A stretch of DNA of 64,000 bases from Clostridia bacterium (GCA_017518705.1 JAFWUC010000053.1:1-64000); one strand, 5' to 3'. Counted from the first letter of the stretch, positions 7,728 to 17,580 are shown. A program made the numbers and translations. Notes: generated by a model not told the origin, from the sequence alone.

Positions 7728-7756
7728 TTGCATCAAATCAGGTATATGTGTATAAT
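7728..7756 (+). promoter_or_regulatory. Promoter of rpmG-secE-nusG-rplK-rplA
   Basis: TTGCAT (7728-7733) and TATAAT (7751-7756) with a 17-base spacer. About 90 bases of untranslated leader follow, containing an imperfect hairpin (GCGTCCCTC with GACGGGCGC, 7802-7824) before the GGAGG of rpmG. Confidence 0.85.
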
Positions 7757-7849
7757 ACTTAAGTCTGCCCAGTGTTTGGGTTGCTTTTGTTGTGAACACG
7801 AGCGTCCCTCAACCAGACGGGCGCCACGACTATAATAGGAGGTGTCGAT

Positions 7850-8011
7850 ATGGCATCGGATAAAAGAATCAAAGTTGTACTGGCCTGCTCCGAGTGCAAG
7901 CAGCGCAATTACAACACCATCAAGAACAAGAAGAACGATCCCGACAGGCTGGAAATGAGCAAGTATTGCCGCTTCTGCAGAAAGCATACTTCTCACAAGG
8001 AAGCCAAGTAA
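7850..8011 (+). CDS. rpmG: 50S ribosomal protein L33, zinc-binding (C+) form
   Basis: A 53-residue ribosomal protein ([20 protein letters not shown], then [15 protein letters not shown]). The two CxxC pairs (CSEC and CRFC) form a zinc ribbon, so this is the zinc-dependent version; many Bacillota carry a cysteine-free paralogue used under zinc limitation, which is not in this window. AGGAGG lies 7 bases before the ATG. Position upstream of secE and nusG matches the usual Bacillota order. Confidence 0.97.
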   Translation: MASDKRIKVVLACSECKQRNYNTIKNKKNDPDRLEMSKYCRFCRKHTSHKEAK

Positions 8012-8048
8012 TCATCCCCTACCGAACTGGCAGGAAGGAGCAATACTC

Positions 8049-8318
8049 ATGGCAGCTGAAAAACAGTTAAACAAGGACGTCAAGTCCACCGCCAAGCCCG
8101 AGAAGGAAAAGAAGGGCAACATCTTCGCCCGTTTCTTCAACCGTATCGGCAAGGCCTTCTATAACATGTATCACGAGCTTAAGAAGGTCACCTGGCCCAC
8201 CAAGAGCGCGCTCATCAATTACTCTCTGGTGGTGCTGATCTTCCTTGTGATCATGGGCGTCATAATCGGCGTGTTCGATCTGGGCGCCAGTGCCCTGGTG
8301 CGCCTGATCACGGGCTAA
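8049..8318 (+). CDS. secE: Preprotein translocase subunit SecE
   Basis: An 89-residue single-span membrane protein that clamps the SecY channel. After a lysine-rich extension of about 30 residues comes the amphipathic helix and conserved hinge ELKKVTWPTK, then one membrane segment (ALINYSLVVLIFLVIMGVII). The length and single span are typical of Gram-positive SecE. It lies between rpmG and nusG as in most Bacillota. The start has AGGAAGG 9 bases upstream. Confidence 0.97.
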   Translation: MAAEKQLNKDVKSTAKPEKEKKGNIFARFFNRIGKAFYNMYHELKKVTWPTKSALINYSLVVLIFLVIMGVIIGVFDLGASALVRLITG

Positions 8319-8328
8319 GGAGCAAAAC

Positions 8329-8859
8329 ATGGCGGACAATCCCTCCATGAAATGGTATGTAGTGCATACCTACTCCGGCTACGAAAACAAAGTCAAGGCC
8401 AACCTGGACAAAAACGTGGAAAACAACGGCCTGCAGGATATGATAGGCGCGGTTGAGATCCCCGTTGAAGAAGTGCTGGAGATCAGAAACGGCAAAAGCC
8501 ACGTAGTACAGCGCAAGCGCATGCCGGGCTATGTGCTGGTGCGTATGGTCATGACCAACGAAAGCTGGTATATCGTGCGCAATACCCGCGGCGTCACCGG
8601 TTTTGTGGGTGCGGGCAACAAGCCCTCTCCCCTGTCCGATGAAGAGTACAACGAGATCATGGCTGCTATCCCCGTGACCCGCCTGGACGTGCAGGTGGGC
8701 GACGAGGTCCGCATCCTGAACGGCATCTTCGAGAACTTTACCGGCAAGGTCACCCAGATCGACACCGCCCTCAAGCGCGTCACGGTCGTGGTCGAAATGC
8801 TCAACCGCGCCACCAACGTGGATCTTGAGCTGGACGAAGTCGTCCGGGTCGACATTTAA
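8329..8859 (+). CDS. nusG: Transcription termination/antitermination factor NusG
   Basis: A 176-residue elongation factor that binds RNA polymerase across its cleft. The N-terminal NGN domain begins MKWYVVHTYSGYENKVKANL after a short leader; the C-terminal KOW domain contains VGDEVRILNGIFENFTGKV. Length and domain order are normal for bacterial NusG. It starts 10 bases after secE with GGAG upstream and is followed by a hairpin-containing leader ahead of rplK. Confidence 0.97.
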   Translation: MADNPSMKWYVVHTYSGYENKVKANLDKNVENNGLQDMIGAVEIPVEEVLEIRNGKSHVVQRKRMPGYVLVRMVMTNESWYIVRNTRGVTGFVGAGNKPSPLSDEEYNEIMAAIPVTRLDVQVGDEVRILNGIFENFTGKVTQIDTALKRVTVVVEMLNRATNVDLELDEVVRVDI

Positions 8860-8891
8860 CTATCGCTTTAAGGCCTACGGGCTTTAGGGAA

Positions 8892-8926
8892 GTGGGAGGA
8901 GAGACTGATTCTCTCCGCTTCACCAC
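8892..8926 (+). promoter_or_regulatory. Hairpin leader before rplK, candidate L1 autoregulatory site
   Basis: GTGGGAGGAGAGA and TCTCTCC...CAC form a stem around CTGA, closing with GTG/CAC. A related GTGGGAGGA...ACCAC element precedes rplA. Ribosomal protein L1 represses its own operon by binding an mRNA mimic of its rRNA site ahead of rplK in other bacteria, so this is a plausible target. Similarity between the two leaders is what I see; L1 binding is inferred. Confidence 0.5.
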
Positions 8927-8949
8927 ATTAGATTAAGGAGGAAACCCCT

Positions 8950-9375
8950 ATGGCAAAGAAGGTTACCGCGCTTATTAAGCTGCAGGTAAACGCCGGCAAG
9001 GCCACACCCGCGCCGCCTATCGGTCCCGCGCTCGGTCAGCATGGCGTAAACATTCCCGGATTCTGCAAGGAATTCAACGACCGCACCGCCAAGCAGGTGG
9101 GTCTCATCATCCCGGTAGTCATCACCGTCTATCAGGACAGATCCTTCACCTTCATCTGCAAGACTCCCCCTGCCGCCGTCCTGATCAAGAAGGCCTGCGG
9201 CATCGAGACCGCGTCCGGCCGTCCCAATAAGGACAAGGTAGCTCATATCTCCAAGGCCCAGGTCATGGAGATCGCAGAGCTCAAGATGCCCGATCTTAAC
9301 GCCGCCAGCGTAGAAGCCGCCATGAGCATGGTGGCCGGCACCGCCCGCAGCATGGGCGTCGTCGTCGACGACTGA
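8950..9375 (+). CDS. rplK: 50S ribosomal protein L11
   Basis: The 141-residue protein of the ribosomal stalk base that binds the GTPase-associated region of 23S rRNA. The conserved N-terminal stretch [20 protein letters not shown] and the C-terminal RNA-binding domain (TARSMGVVV) are intact and the length is standard. AAGGAGG lies 9 bases upstream of the ATG. It forms the usual pair with rplA. Confidence 0.98.
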   Translation: MAKKVTALIKLQVNAGKATPAPPIGPALGQHGVNIPGFCKEFNDRTAKQVGLIIPVVITVYQDRSFTFICKTPPAAVLIKKACGIETASGRPNKDKVAHISKAQVMEIAELKMPDLNAASVEAAMSMVAGTARSMGVVVDD

Positions 9376-9391
9376 GCATAACACCACAACC

Positions 9392-9420
9392 GTGGGAGGA
9401 CACTGAGCCGTTTGTACCAC
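9392..9420 (+). promoter_or_regulatory. Leader element before rplA, candidate second L1 site
   Basis: The 62-base rplK-rplA spacer holds GTGGGAGGACACTGAG followed by TGTACCAC, repeating the GTGGGAGGA...CTGA...ACCAC pattern found ahead of rplK. The outer GTGG and CCAC can pair. The repeat pattern suggests a common RNA-binding regulator, with L1 the natural candidate. Confidence 0.45.
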
Positions 9421-9437
9421 AGGGAGGAATTTGAATC

Positions 9438-10124
9438 ATGAAAATGGGAAAAAAGTATTCTGACAGCTTCAAGCTCATCGAGCGCGGCAGGCTGTATGAC
9501 CCCGAAGAGGCTGTGTCTCTCGTAAAGCAGACCTCCAAGGCCAAGTTTGACGAAACCATCGAGATCTCCGTGCGTCTGGGCGTTGACCCCCGCCACGCTG
9601 ATCAGCAGGTTCGCGGGACCGTCGTGCTGCCCAACGGCACCGGCAAGACCAAGACCGTTCTGGTCATCACCAAGGGCCCCAAGGCTGACGAAGCTCTGGC
9701 TGCGGGCGCTGACTTCGTGGGCGCCGAGGACATGATCGCCAAGATCCAGGGCGGCTGGTTCGGTTTCGACGTTTGTATCGCCACTCCCGACATGATGGGT
9801 CTGGTTGGCCGTCTCGGTAAAGTGCTGGGCCCCAAGGGCCTCATGCCCAACCCCAAGACCGGCACCGTCACCCAGGATGTCACCAAGGCCGTGCAGGAAA
9901 CCAAGGCCGGTAAAGTGGAATACCGTTTGGACAAGACCGCTATCATCCACTGCCCCCTGGGCAAGGCTTCCTTCACCGAGGAACAGCTGGGCGAGAACCT
10001 GAAGACCCTCATGGAGGCCATTCTGAAGGCGAAGCCCGCTGCTGCGAAGGGCACTTACATCAAGTCCGCCGTCATCAGCAGCACCATGGGCCCCGGCATC
10101 AAGCTGAACAGCCTGAAGTTCTAA
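9438..10124 (+). CDS. rplA: 50S ribosomal protein L1
   Basis: A 228-residue protein that forms the mobile L1 stalk of the large subunit and usually represses its own operon. Recognisable blocks are [34 protein letters not shown], and the second-domain [20 protein letters not shown]. Length is normal. Unlike the usual Bacillota order, rplJ and rplL do not follow; a terminator lies 13 bases after the stop and the next gene is on the other strand. Confidence 0.98.
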   Translation: MKMGKKYSDSFKLIERGRLYDPEEAVSLVKQTSKAKFDETIEISVRLGVDPRHADQQVRGTVVLPNGTGKTKTVLVITKGPKADEALAAGADFVGAEDMIAKIQGGWFGFDVCIATPDMMGLVGRLGKVLGPKGLMPNPKTGTVTQDVTKAVQETKAGKVEYRLDKTAIIHCPLGKASFTEEQLGENLKTLMEAILKAKPAAAKGTYIKSAVISSTMGPGIKLNSLKF

Positions 10125-10136
10125 ACGGAGCTTATC

Positions 10137-10166
10137 AAAAACCCCTTCCGACCGGAAGGGGTTTTT
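10137..10166. terminator. Bidirectional terminator between rplA and the MATE gene
   Basis: A symmetric hairpin, CCCCTTCC with GGAAGGGG, is flanked by AAAAA on the left and TTTTT on the right, so it can stop both the ribosomal protein transcript and the converging minus-strand transcript. Confidence 0.92.
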
Positions 10167-10185
10167 ATTATCGTTATGATCGCTG

Positions 10186-11934
10186 TTACCGTTTTTTGTC
10201 GCACAGTATCATCATCAGGTTGTTGAGGTTCATGGAGTAGGTGTACCTCGCTTCGTCCGCCGTGCGCATCGCCAGGCGTATACCCATGCTTTCGGAACTT
10301 TTCTGATCCGCTATGTGACTTACGGGGTCAAACGCCTTGCAGTCGTCGCGGAAGCGCAGCGTCCAATGATTATCCTTATACTGCAGACGGATCGAGAAAT
10401 TGTTTTTCTTATTCGGCGCGAAACCGTGCGTGACGATATTCGTGCCCATCTCCTCCACGCACAGCGCCAGGTTCGCGCTCAGACGCTCGTCTCCCCCGTG
10501 CGCACGGCAGAATTCGGACGCCGCGCAGGACAGGTCGATCACGTCATTTATATCGCGGATGTCCGCTTCCAGCATATCCTCCAGCGGCACTCCGAATCCG
10601 CTGTCAAGCAGCAGCAAATCCTCCGTACGCAGCGTGACGGCGCGTTTTTTGAGCCACACCCACATGACGATGCCCATCAGCGTGAGCACTTCACCCACAA
10701 GGAAGTAGCACCACACGGCGGAACTGCCGCCCGTCTGCCTGAGCATCAGCGCCGCCGCCACGGGCAGTACGATGCCTTCAAGCACGGAGATCGTCTCCAT
10801 GTGCTTAACCCGCCCGGTGCCCTGGTAGCAGCTCTTGAACGCACTGTTTATGCAGTACGGCAGCAGCCCCAGGGAATACATGCGCAGCGCGAATATCACC
10901 GTGTCCTGATATGTCCCCCCTTCGGGGATGAACAGGCTCACCAGCTGCGGTGCGAAGATCAGCAGCGCCGCCGTGACCGCCGCAGCCATTGTCGCCGCCG
11001 CGACGAACAGGGTGTTTAAAAGGACTTTGAGCCCGGTCCTGTCTTCTTCGGTATATAACACGCTGGACAGCGTGAGCGCCACGCCGCCCGTGCCCGTGCT
11101 TATACAGTTGCTTGCGTTGCCTATGGTGCTCACTACCGTAAACGCCGCGACGAGGGTGTTGCTGCTGTCCATGTCCATAAGTATCATGTTCATGACAAAC
11201 ACGAGCAGCACCGAAGCGGCCAGCCAGAACACGGTTGGCGCGCCGCCGATTAGAAATTCCTTGAGCTTGCTGAGCTTTACGCCGGAAAACGAGAATTTGA
11301 ATACGCATTTGTGGGAAAGGAAGTAGCTTCCGGCGATGATAACCGCAACATAGTAGCTGAGCGACGACGCAAGTCCCATGCCGAACATCCCGCCTTTGAA
11401 CACGAACACGCTGAGCAGATCGAACGTCACGTCCGTAACGGTCATCATAAGCACCGCCACCACCAGCAGACCGCTCTGCCCGGCAATCTGCAAAAACGGG
11501 ATCAGTATCAGCGCCAGAACGGTAGCGGGCGCGCCTATGGAGAACCCGGCGATGTAGCCGCCGGTGTCTTTGATCAGCTGCGCCTCGTTTGCCCCCAGCA
11601 GCTTTGCCAAAGGCACATGCAGCGTCACGGCGAAAAGCGCGAACACCGCCGAAAACACCAGCGCTGTCACAACTGCGGTCGAATAGCACACGTTGGTCTC
11701 CGCCTGCGAACCTTTGCCCAATGACTTTCCGCACGCCACCTGTACGCCCGTAGCCAGTATGGTGCCCACCGCGCCAAGTGCCAGCAAAAGCGGGTTTGCG
11801 AGGCTGTCCGCCGCCAGCGCGGGCACGCCCAGATAGCGACCTATCATCATGTTGTCGATAAGCAGGCACAGTGAGACCGTCAGCGCAGACAGCACCTGCG
11901 CCACCAGCATCCGGCGAACCAGCTTGCCGATCAT
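10186..11934 (-). CDS. MATE-family transporter fused to a C-terminal RsbW-like ATPase domain
   Basis: A 582-residue two-part protein. Residues 1-440 form a MATE exporter of twelve membrane segments (opening IDNMMIGRYLGVPALAA, with internal repeat near 235-440), a family that expels drugs or organic cations using Na+ or H+ gradients. Residues 445-582 are cytoplasmic and resemble the HATPase_c_2 domain of RsbW/SpoIIAB anti-sigma kinases: an N-box-like ALCVEEMGTNIVTHGF near residue 495, LRFRDDCKAFDP as G1-like box, and ESMGIRLAMRTAD. The start at 11934 has GGAGGA 6 bases upstream. It lies 70 bases after glpK on the same strand. Whether the ATPase domain phosphorylates a partner or gates transport is unknown. 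Confidence 0.88.
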   Translation of the reverse strand: MIGKLVRRMLVAQVLSALTVSLCLLIDNMMIGRYLGVPALAADSLANPLLLALGAVGTILATGVQVACGKSLGKGSQAETNVCYSTAVVTALVFSAVFALFAVTLHVPLAKLLGANEAQLIKDTGGYIAGFSIGAPATVLALILIPFLQIAGQSGLLVVAVLMMTVTDVTFDLLSVFVFKGGMFGMGLASSLSYYVAVIIAGSYFLSHKCVFKFSFSGVKLSKLKEFLIGGAPTVFWLAASVLLVFVMNMILMDMDSSNTLVAAFTVVSTIGNASNCISTGTGGVALTLSSVLYTEEDRTGLKVLLNTLFVAAATMAAAVTAALLIFAPQLVSLFIPEGGTYQDTVIFALRMYSLGLLPYCINSAFKSCYQGTGRVKHMETISVLEGIVLPVAAALMLRQTGGSSAVWCYFLVGEVLTLMGIVMWVWLKKRAVTLRTEDLLLLDSGFGVPLEDMLEADIRDINDVIDLSCAASEFCRAHGGDERLSANLALCVEEMGTNIVTHGFAPNKKNNFSIRLQYKDNHWTLRFRDDCKAFDPVSHIADQKSSESMGIRLAMRTADEARYTYSMNLNNLMMILCDKKR

Positions 11935-12004
11935 ATGTTTTCCTCCATAAACCGAGTGTCCGAGTCAGATAAGGCAGTTCGTTATATGAGATATGCCCTG
12001 CCGC

Positions 12005-13492
12005 TTAATCGTCCGTCCAGCGTTCAGCTTTGCTGACGGCCTTTTTCCATTTGGCTTTGAGTTTCGCCCGTGTTTCTTCGGACAGCGAAGGCGTGAACAC
12101 GCTTTCGCTCTGCCAGATAGTCTTGAGCTTTTCATCGTTCCACAGGCCCGCCGCCCGTCCCGCCAGCATGGCCGCGCCCAGCGCCGTAGTCTCGGTTATC
12201 CTGGGCCTCACGACGTCGATGCCCAGCATATCCGCCTGGAACTGCATGAGGAAGTTGTTGGCTGTGGCGCCGCCGTCCGCCCTGAGCACGCTCAGCGGGT
12301 GGCCGGAATCCTCCGTCATGGCTTCCAGCACGTCCATGGACTGGTATGCGATGCTTTCCAGCGCGGCTCTGGCTATGTGCGCCCTGCCCGTACCGCGGGT
12401 CAGGCCCACCAGCGTGCCCCGGGCGTACATGTCCCAGTACGGCGCTCCCAGCCCCGCAAAGGCAGGCACCAGATAAACGCCCCCGTTGTCGGGAATGGAA
12501 CGTGCCAGACCTTCCGTCTCGCCTGCGCTGCTTATTATCTTAAGTTCGTCGCGCAGCCACTGTATAGCCGCGCCTGCCACGAACACGCTGCCTTCCAGCG
12601 CATAGGTTGGCCTGCCGTCCACTCGCCACGCCATGGTACTCACAAGGCCGTAACGGCTGGGCACGATCTCGCTGCCCGTGTTCATAAGCAGGAAGCAGCC
12701 CGTGCCGTAGGTGTTCTTTGCCATGCCTTTTTCAAAACATGCCTGCCCGAACAGCGCCGCGTGCTGGTCTCCCGCCATGGCGCAGATGGGTATCTCTTTT
12801 CCCAGTATGCTTTTGTCCGTTACGCCTACCGTCTGGGAAGAATCCACCACCTGCGGCAGCACGTTTGCTGGAATGCCCAGCATTTTCAGCATGCCTTCGT
12901 CCCAGGTCTGGGTTTTGAGGTTGAACAGCATCGTGCGTGAGGCATTGGTGGCGTCGGTCACGTGCGCTTTGCCTTTCGTGAGCCGCCACACCAGGTAGCT
13001 GTCCACGGTGCCGAAGCACACTTCTCCCCTGTCCACCTTTTCCCGCAGTCCCCCAACGTTGTCCAGCAGCCATTTCAGCTTGCTGCCGGAGAAATACGCG
13101 TCCGGCACCAGACCCGTCACGCGCCTTATCTCTCCCTCATATCCGTCCTGCTTGAGCTGTTCGATTATGGGCGACGTACGGCGGCACTGCCAGACTATGG
13201 CGTTGTGGAAGCACTTGCCGGAAGCTCTGTCCCACACCAGTGTAGTCTCCCGCTGGTTGGTGATGCCTATGGCGACTATGTCGTTCACATCGATATCCGC
13301 TTTTTCCACCGCGGTCTTAAGCGCGTTTATCTGGCTGGACCAGATATCCTCCGGGTCATGCTCCACCCAGCCGGGCCGGGGATATATCTGCTTGAACTCG
13401 TTGGCGTGGCTGGCCACCTGCGCCCCGGTCTCGTCAAACACGATTGCCCGGGAACTGGTAGTGCCCTGATCCAGTGCGATCACGTATTTCAC
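12005..13492 (-). CDS. glpK: Glycerol kinase
   Basis: A 495-residue FGGY kinase that phosphorylates glycerol to glycerol-3-phosphate. The N-terminal phosphate loop is [24 protein letters not shown] and [16 protein letters not shown] mark the substrate domain, and [20 protein letters not shown] is the C-terminal FGGY signature. The His-containing loop used for PTS activation ([15 protein letters not shown] region) is only partly informative. It begins with GTG at 13492, preceded by AAGGGGGT, and overlaps rsmG by 4 bases. No glpF or glpD is nearby; the placement behind two tRNA/rRNA modification genes is unusual. Confidence 0.96.
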   Translation of the reverse strand: MKYVIALDQGTTSSRAIVFDETGAQVASHANEFKQIYPRPGWVEHDPEDIWSSQINALKTAVEKADIDVNDIVAIGITNQRETTLVWDRASGKCFHNAIVWQCRRTSPIIEQLKQDGYEGEIRRVTGLVPDAYFSGSKLKWLLDNVGGLREKVDRGEVCFGTVDSYLVWRLTKGKAHVTDATNASRTMLFNLKTQTWDEGMLKMLGIPANVLPQVVDSSQTVGVTDKSILGKEIPICAMAGDQHAALFGQACFEKGMAKNTYGTGCFLLMNTGSEIVPSRYGLVSTMAWRVDGRPTYALEGSVFVAGAAIQWLRDELKIISSAGETEGLARSIPDNGGVYLVPAFAGLGAPYWDMYARGTLVGLTRGTGRAHIARAALESIAYQSMDVLEAMTEDSGHPLSVLRADGGATANNFLMQFQADMLGIDVVRPRITETTALGAAMLAGRAAGLWNDEKLKTIWQSESVFTPSLSEETRAKLKAKWKKAVSKAERWTDD

Positions 13493-14208
13493 TGTTTTAC
13501 CCCCTTCAGCGGCCGTTTCTCGGCCATTCCCGCACGCCTCGGATACTTGTCCGGCGTGGCTTTGGTCTTGATTATCTCGACTATCCTGTGGTTCCAGTCC
13601 CGTCCCGGCACCGGCGCGTCATGGATAGATGCGATCTCACCGCCAAGTTCGCTAAGCGCGAACCCGGCTTCCTTCGCCTCTTCTTCCGCCGTCGGACCTT
13701 TGAGCGCCAGCATCCTGCCCCCGGTCTTTACCAGCGGCAGCAGCCATTCGCACAGTATGTTGAGCGGCGCTACCGCCCGCGCGACCGCCGCGTCAAAGCC
13801 TTCCCGGTATAAGGCGTTCCTGCCCGCGTCCTCGCTGCGCATATGCAGCGCTTCGGCGTTGAGCTCAAGTGCACCAACCACCTCTGCCAGAAACTCCACC
13901 CGCTTGTTCAGACTGTCCATAAGCGTAAAGCGCGTCTGGGGCAGCATAACGCTCAGCGGCACGCCCGGAAGCCCTGCTCCGCTGCCCACGTCAATCACGC
14001 TTGCGCAGTCTTTAAGATACTTTACGGCGGTAAGGCTGTCAAGGTAATTCCTGTCCGCAGCTTCCGCAAAGTCATCTCCCACGCGGGTCAGGTTCATTTT
14101 CCCGTTGGCACTGATGATCAGTTCATGGTAGCCGATCAGTTTGTCCGCCTGTGCCGGGCTCATGTCCAGGCCCATTTTCGCGGCCTGTGAAAGCAGGTAT
14201 TCCCTCAT
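13489..14208 (-). CDS. rsmG: 16S rRNA (guanine527-N7)-methyltransferase RsmG
   Basis: A 239-residue SAM-dependent methyltransferase (formerly GidB) that modifies G527 in the 530 loop of 16S rRNA. Motif I is [20 protein letters not shown], with MNLTRV and [13 protein letters not shown] upstream and [21 protein letters not shown] downstream. It overlaps mnmG by 4 bases and glpK by 4 bases, so all three are translationally coupled. The mnmG-rsmG pair often sits near the replication origin; no parAB or dnaA is visible here to support that. Confidence 0.97.
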   Translation of the reverse strand: MREYLLSQAAKMGLDMSPAQADKLIGYHELIISANGKMNLTRVGDDFAEAADRNYLDSLTAVKYLKDCASVIDVGSGAGLPGVPLSVMLPQTRFTLMDSLNKRVEFLAEVVGALELNAEALHMRSEDAGRNALYREGFDAAVARAVAPLNILCEWLLPLVKTGGRMLALKGPTAEEEAKEAGFALSELGGEIASIHDAPVPGRDWNHRIVEIIKTKATPDKYPRRAGMAEKRPLKGVKQ

Positions 14209-16085
14209 TCGGTCTTGCCCTCCCGCCTGAGTTTTTCCAGCAGTATCATAAGCACGCTTATGTCTCCCGGCGACACGCCCGGCACGCGGCTGGCCTGACC
14301 CAGGGACAAAGGGCGCGCTTTGTCCAGTTTCTGCCTCGCTTCCAGACGCAGATTGTCCAGCGAAAGGTAATCCAGGTCTTTGGGAAGCAGCATCTGCTCC
14401 TCCCGGGCGAATTTCCTGACTTCCGCCTCCTGGCGGCGCAGGTAACCTTCGTATTTCAGCTCAATCTCGGTGAGTTCCCTGGCCTCAAAGCTGATCGCGG
14501 GCAGCTGCGGGTCTATCTCCCCCAGCATTTTATACGACACTCCGGGCCGTTTGATCAGGTCGCTCAGCCGCGCCGAAGACGTCATTTCCGTTTCGCCGGC
14601 CTCGGTCAGCAGTTTGTTCAGTTTCTCGGATGCCGGAATAAAATGCGCTTCCAGATACTTCCTGGCGGTGTTTTTCTCCTCCAGCTTACGTTCCATACGC
14701 CTTATCCTGTTCTCGCCCGCAAGACCCTTGGCGTAGCTCAGCTCCGTAAGGCGCTGATCCGCGTTGTCCTGCCTGAGCAGCAGGCGGTATTCCGCCCGGG
14801 AAGTCATCATGCGGTAGGGTTCGTCGGTGCCCTTTGTGGTCAGGTCGTCCACCATAACGCCGATATAGCTTTGGCTCCGGTCCAGGATCAGGGGTGCTTC
14901 CTCCTTAAGGTACAGCGCGGCGTTCATGCCCGCGTAAATGCCCTGGGCCGCAGCCTCCTCGTAGCCGCTGGTGCCGTTTATCTGGCCCGCCAGATACAGC
15001 CCCTGTAAATGCTTCGCGCCCAGCGCGGAAGAAAGCGAAAGCGGATCTATGCAGTCGTACTCGATGGCGTACGCCGGACGCATCACCTTGGCATGCTCAA
15101 GCCCCGGAACAGTAGCGTACACCCTCCGCTGCACTTCCTCGGGAAGGGAAGACGACATGCCCTGCACGTACCACTCCACGGTGTTCAGCCCTTCCGGCTC
15201 CATGAATATGGGGTGGCGCTCTTTGTCCCTGAATTTGACTATCTTATCCTCTATCGAGGGGCAGTAGCGCGCGCCCGTGCCCTTTATCTGCCCGGAATAC
15301 ATGGGCGACAGGTGGATGTTGTCAAGGATGATCTGATGGGTCTGCTGATTCGTATAGGTCAGGTAGCACTTTGCCCGGTTGACCAGCGGACCCGCGTCCG
15401 TCAGGAAAGAGAACGGCACGATTGGATCGTCGCCCTCCTGGGGTTCCATTTTCGAGAAATCTATCGTGCGGCCGTCGAGCCTTGCGGGAGTGCCCGTTTT
15501 GAAGCGGCGGATGGTGAATCCCAGGCCCATAAGCGAGGACGTCAGCTTTGCGGCGGCCACAAGTCCCTGGGGCCCGCCTTCCCATGAATGCTGCCCTATA
15601 ATGATACGGCTTTTAAGGTACACGCCCGTGCACACCACCACGGCGCGGCAGCCGATCTCCATGCCCGTGGCGGTAGTCACTCCGCAGACCCTGCCGTTAT
15701 TGGTAAGGATCTCGGCGGCTTCTCCCTGCCTTAAGTCGAGCCTCTCCTGCCCGAGCACCGCGTCCAGCATGCGCTTTTTGTAGGCGGCCTTGTCCGCCTG
15801 TGCCCTCAAGCTGTACACCGCAGGGCCTTTCCCGGTGTTGAGCATGCGGCTCTGTATGAACGTGTCGTCCGCCGCGAGGCCCATCTCGCCCCCCAGCGCG
15901 TCCACTTCCCTTACCAGGTGGCCTTTGCCCGTGCCCCCTATTGACGGGTTGCAGGGCATCATGGCCACGGAATCGATATTCAGCGTCAAAAGCAGGGTCT
16001 TCTGCCCCATGCGCGCCAGCGCCAGAGCCGCCTCGCAGCCCGCGTGCCCCGCGCCTATGACCACAGCGTCAAAGTATTCTGCCAT
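14205..16085 (-). CDS. mnmG: tRNA uridine-5-carboxymethylaminomethyl modification enzyme MnmG
   Basis: A 626-residue FAD protein that with MnmE installs the carboxymethylaminomethyl group on wobble U34. The N-terminal dinucleotide fold [21 protein letters not shown], the [16 protein letters not shown] block and [13 protein letters not shown] are characteristic, and length matches the family. The start at 16085 has AAGGAG 5 bases upstream; eleven extra codons upstream are rejected. TATAAT sits about 25 bases upstream of the start on the minus strand, without a clear -35. mnmE is not in the window. Confidence 0.97.
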   Translation of the reverse strand: MAEYFDAVVIGAGHAGCEAALALARMGQKTLLLTLNIDSVAMMPCNPSIGGTGKGHLVREVDALGGEMGLAADDTFIQSRMLNTGKGPAVYSLRAQADKAAYKKRMLDAVLGQERLDLRQGEAAEILTNNGRVCGVTTATGMEIGCRAVVVCTGVYLKSRIIIGQHSWEGGPQGLVAAAKLTSSLMGLGFTIRRFKTGTPARLDGRTIDFSKMEPQEGDDPIVPFSFLTDAGPLVNRAKCYLTYTNQQTHQIILDNIHLSPMYSGQIKGTGARYCPSIEDKIVKFRDKERHPIFMEPEGLNTVEWYVQGMSSSLPEEVQRRVYATVPGLEHAKVMRPAYAIEYDCIDPLSLSSALGAKHLQGLYLAGQINGTSGYEEAAAQGIYAGMNAALYLKEEAPLILDRSQSYIGVMVDDLTTKGTDEPYRMMTSRAEYRLLLRQDNADQRLTELSYAKGLAGENRIRRMERKLEEKNTARKYLEAHFIPASEKLNKLLTEAGETEMTSSARLSDLIKRPGVSYKMLGEIDPQLPAISFEARELTEIELKYEGYLRRQEAEVRKFAREEQMLLPKDLDYLSLDNLRLEARQKLDKARPLSLGQASRVPGVSPGDISVLMILLEKLRREGKTE

Positions 16086-16153
16086 AAAACTCTCCTTAGT
16101 ATAATAATTATACACCATTTCCCCGGCAAAAAAAAGAGGGATTTAGGCGGGTA

Positions 16154-16182
16154 TTGAGTTTTGATGCGGCTTATGTTACAAT
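16154..16182 (+). promoter_or_regulatory. Promoter of the GPH symporter gene
   Basis: TTGAGT (16154-16159) and TACAAT (16177-16182) are 17 bases apart; the gene starts 33 bases downstream after GAAAGGATGAT. Confidence 0.65.
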
Positions 16183-16215
16183 ATAGGTTAATAATATTTG
16201 AAAGGATGATCCCTC

Positions 16216-17580
16216 ATGGCTCAGCCCAAGAAACTTACCCGCGGCAAGGTCTGGTGTTTCGCCATCGGCCAGTTCGGCTGGTCGCTGTTAAGCGCCTTGA
16301 TCAGCAACTACCTTGTAAACTTCTATGTGCCCGACAAATCCACCGGTCTCGCCGAAAACCCGTTTTTCGAGACCGGTCCCGCGATTTTCGGTCTTATAAG
16401 CATACTGGCGCTGATCACCGGCTTCGGGCGCGTGTTCGACGCGGTGACCGACCCCTGGATCGCTTCCCTGTCCGACCGCAGCAAGAATCCCAAGGGCCGC
16501 CGCATCCCCTTCATGAAAGCTGCCGCCATTCCCTTCGGCATCTTCACCATACTCACTTTCTGGTCCCCCGTGTCCGGCAGCAGCTGGATCAACGCGGTGT
16601 TCCTGTTCGTGATGCTCACCGGCTTCTATCTGTTCATGACCATGTACTGCACGCCTTTTAACGCGCTGATACCCGAACTGGGCACCGACCAGAAGACCCG
16701 CATGAGCATTTCCACCACCATTTCCTTCACCTTCATCGCCGGCATGGCCATCGCGTACACCGCGCCCATACTCTGGGGCTTTATGGAAGGCGCGGGCGTG
16801 GATCACTATACCGCCGTCAGGATCATCTTCTGCGTGCTGAGCGTGATCGGCGTCGCCTGCCTGTTCGTGCCCGTATTCACCATCAATGAAAAAGAATACG
16901 TGACCGCGCAGCCCGCCCAGTCGACCGCCTTCAAGAGCCTTAAGGCCACCTTCCGCAACAAGGACTTCCGTATCTTCGTGGCCAGCGATATAATCTACTT
17001 CCTGGGCATCACCATGTTCCAGACCGCTATGCTCTACTTTGTGACCGGCCTGCTCAAGCTGGACGACGGCATGAGCACCCTGTTCTTCGTGCTTATGACC
17101 GCACTGAGCGTGCTGTTCTACCCCTTGGTAAGCAAGCTGACCCCCAGATTCGGCAAGCGCAAGCTCATCCTCGTGGCCTTCTGCATATTCGTGGTCGCTT
17201 TCGCATACACCGCCTGCATGGGACTTATGAGCATCGACCCGGTCATCCAGGGCATCATCCTGTGCGTACTGGCGGCTCCCGCGATGGCCATATTCGGCAT
17301 ACTGCCCCAGGCTGTGGTGGCTGATATCGCCGAGTGCGACGCGCTGGACACCGGCGAGGAGCGCGCGGGCATGTTCTACGCCGCCCGTACCTTCGCCATG
17401 AAGATGGGCCAGGCGCTGGCGCTGATAATAGTGTCCAGCATCGTGGGCTTCAAGTGGGAAAACGGCTTCGGCTACCGTCTGATCGCCATCATCTCCGGCG
17501 CTGTGTGCCTTGTCGGCGGAGCCATCTTCCTTAAATACAACGAGAGCAAGGTCTACGCCAGGATCATAGGAAACAAATAA
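16216..17580 (+). CDS. GPH-family (glycoside-pentoside-hexuronide) cation symporter
   Basis: A 454-residue MFS-type permease with twelve predicted membrane segments. GPH hallmarks are visible: the N-terminal FAIGQFGWSLLSALISNYLVNFYV, then FGRVFDAVTDPWIASLSDRSKNPKGRRIPF, the conserved loop after helix 2 where Asp residues couple Na+ or H+. These carriers import beta-glucuronides, xylosides, melibiose and similar sugars. It ends with TAATG overlapping the start of the next gene by one base, so the two are translated together. The glucuronate isomerase gene further on makes a hexuronide substrate attractive, but the sequence does not prove it. Confidence 0.9.
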   Translation: MAQPKKLTRGKVWCFAIGQFGWSLLSALISNYLVNFYVPDKSTGLAENPFFETGPAIFGLISILALITGFGRVFDAVTDPWIASLSDRSKNPKGRRIPFMKAAAIPFGIFTILTFWSPVSGSSWINAVFLFVMLTGFYLFMTMYCTPFNALIPELGTDQKTRMSISTTISFTFIAGMAIAYTAPILWGFMEGAGVDHYTAVRIIFCVLSVIGVACLFVPVFTINEKEYVTAQPAQSTAFKSLKATFRNKDFRIFVASDIIYFLGITMFQTAMLYFVTGLLKLDDGMSTLFFVLMTALSVLFYPLVSKLTPRFGKRKLILVAFCIFVVAFAYTACMGLMSIDPVIQGIILCVLAAPAMAIFGILPQAVVADIAECDALDTGEERAGMFYAARTFAMKMGQALALIIVSSIVGFKWENGFGYRLIAIISGAVCLVGGAIFLKYNESKVYARIIGNK

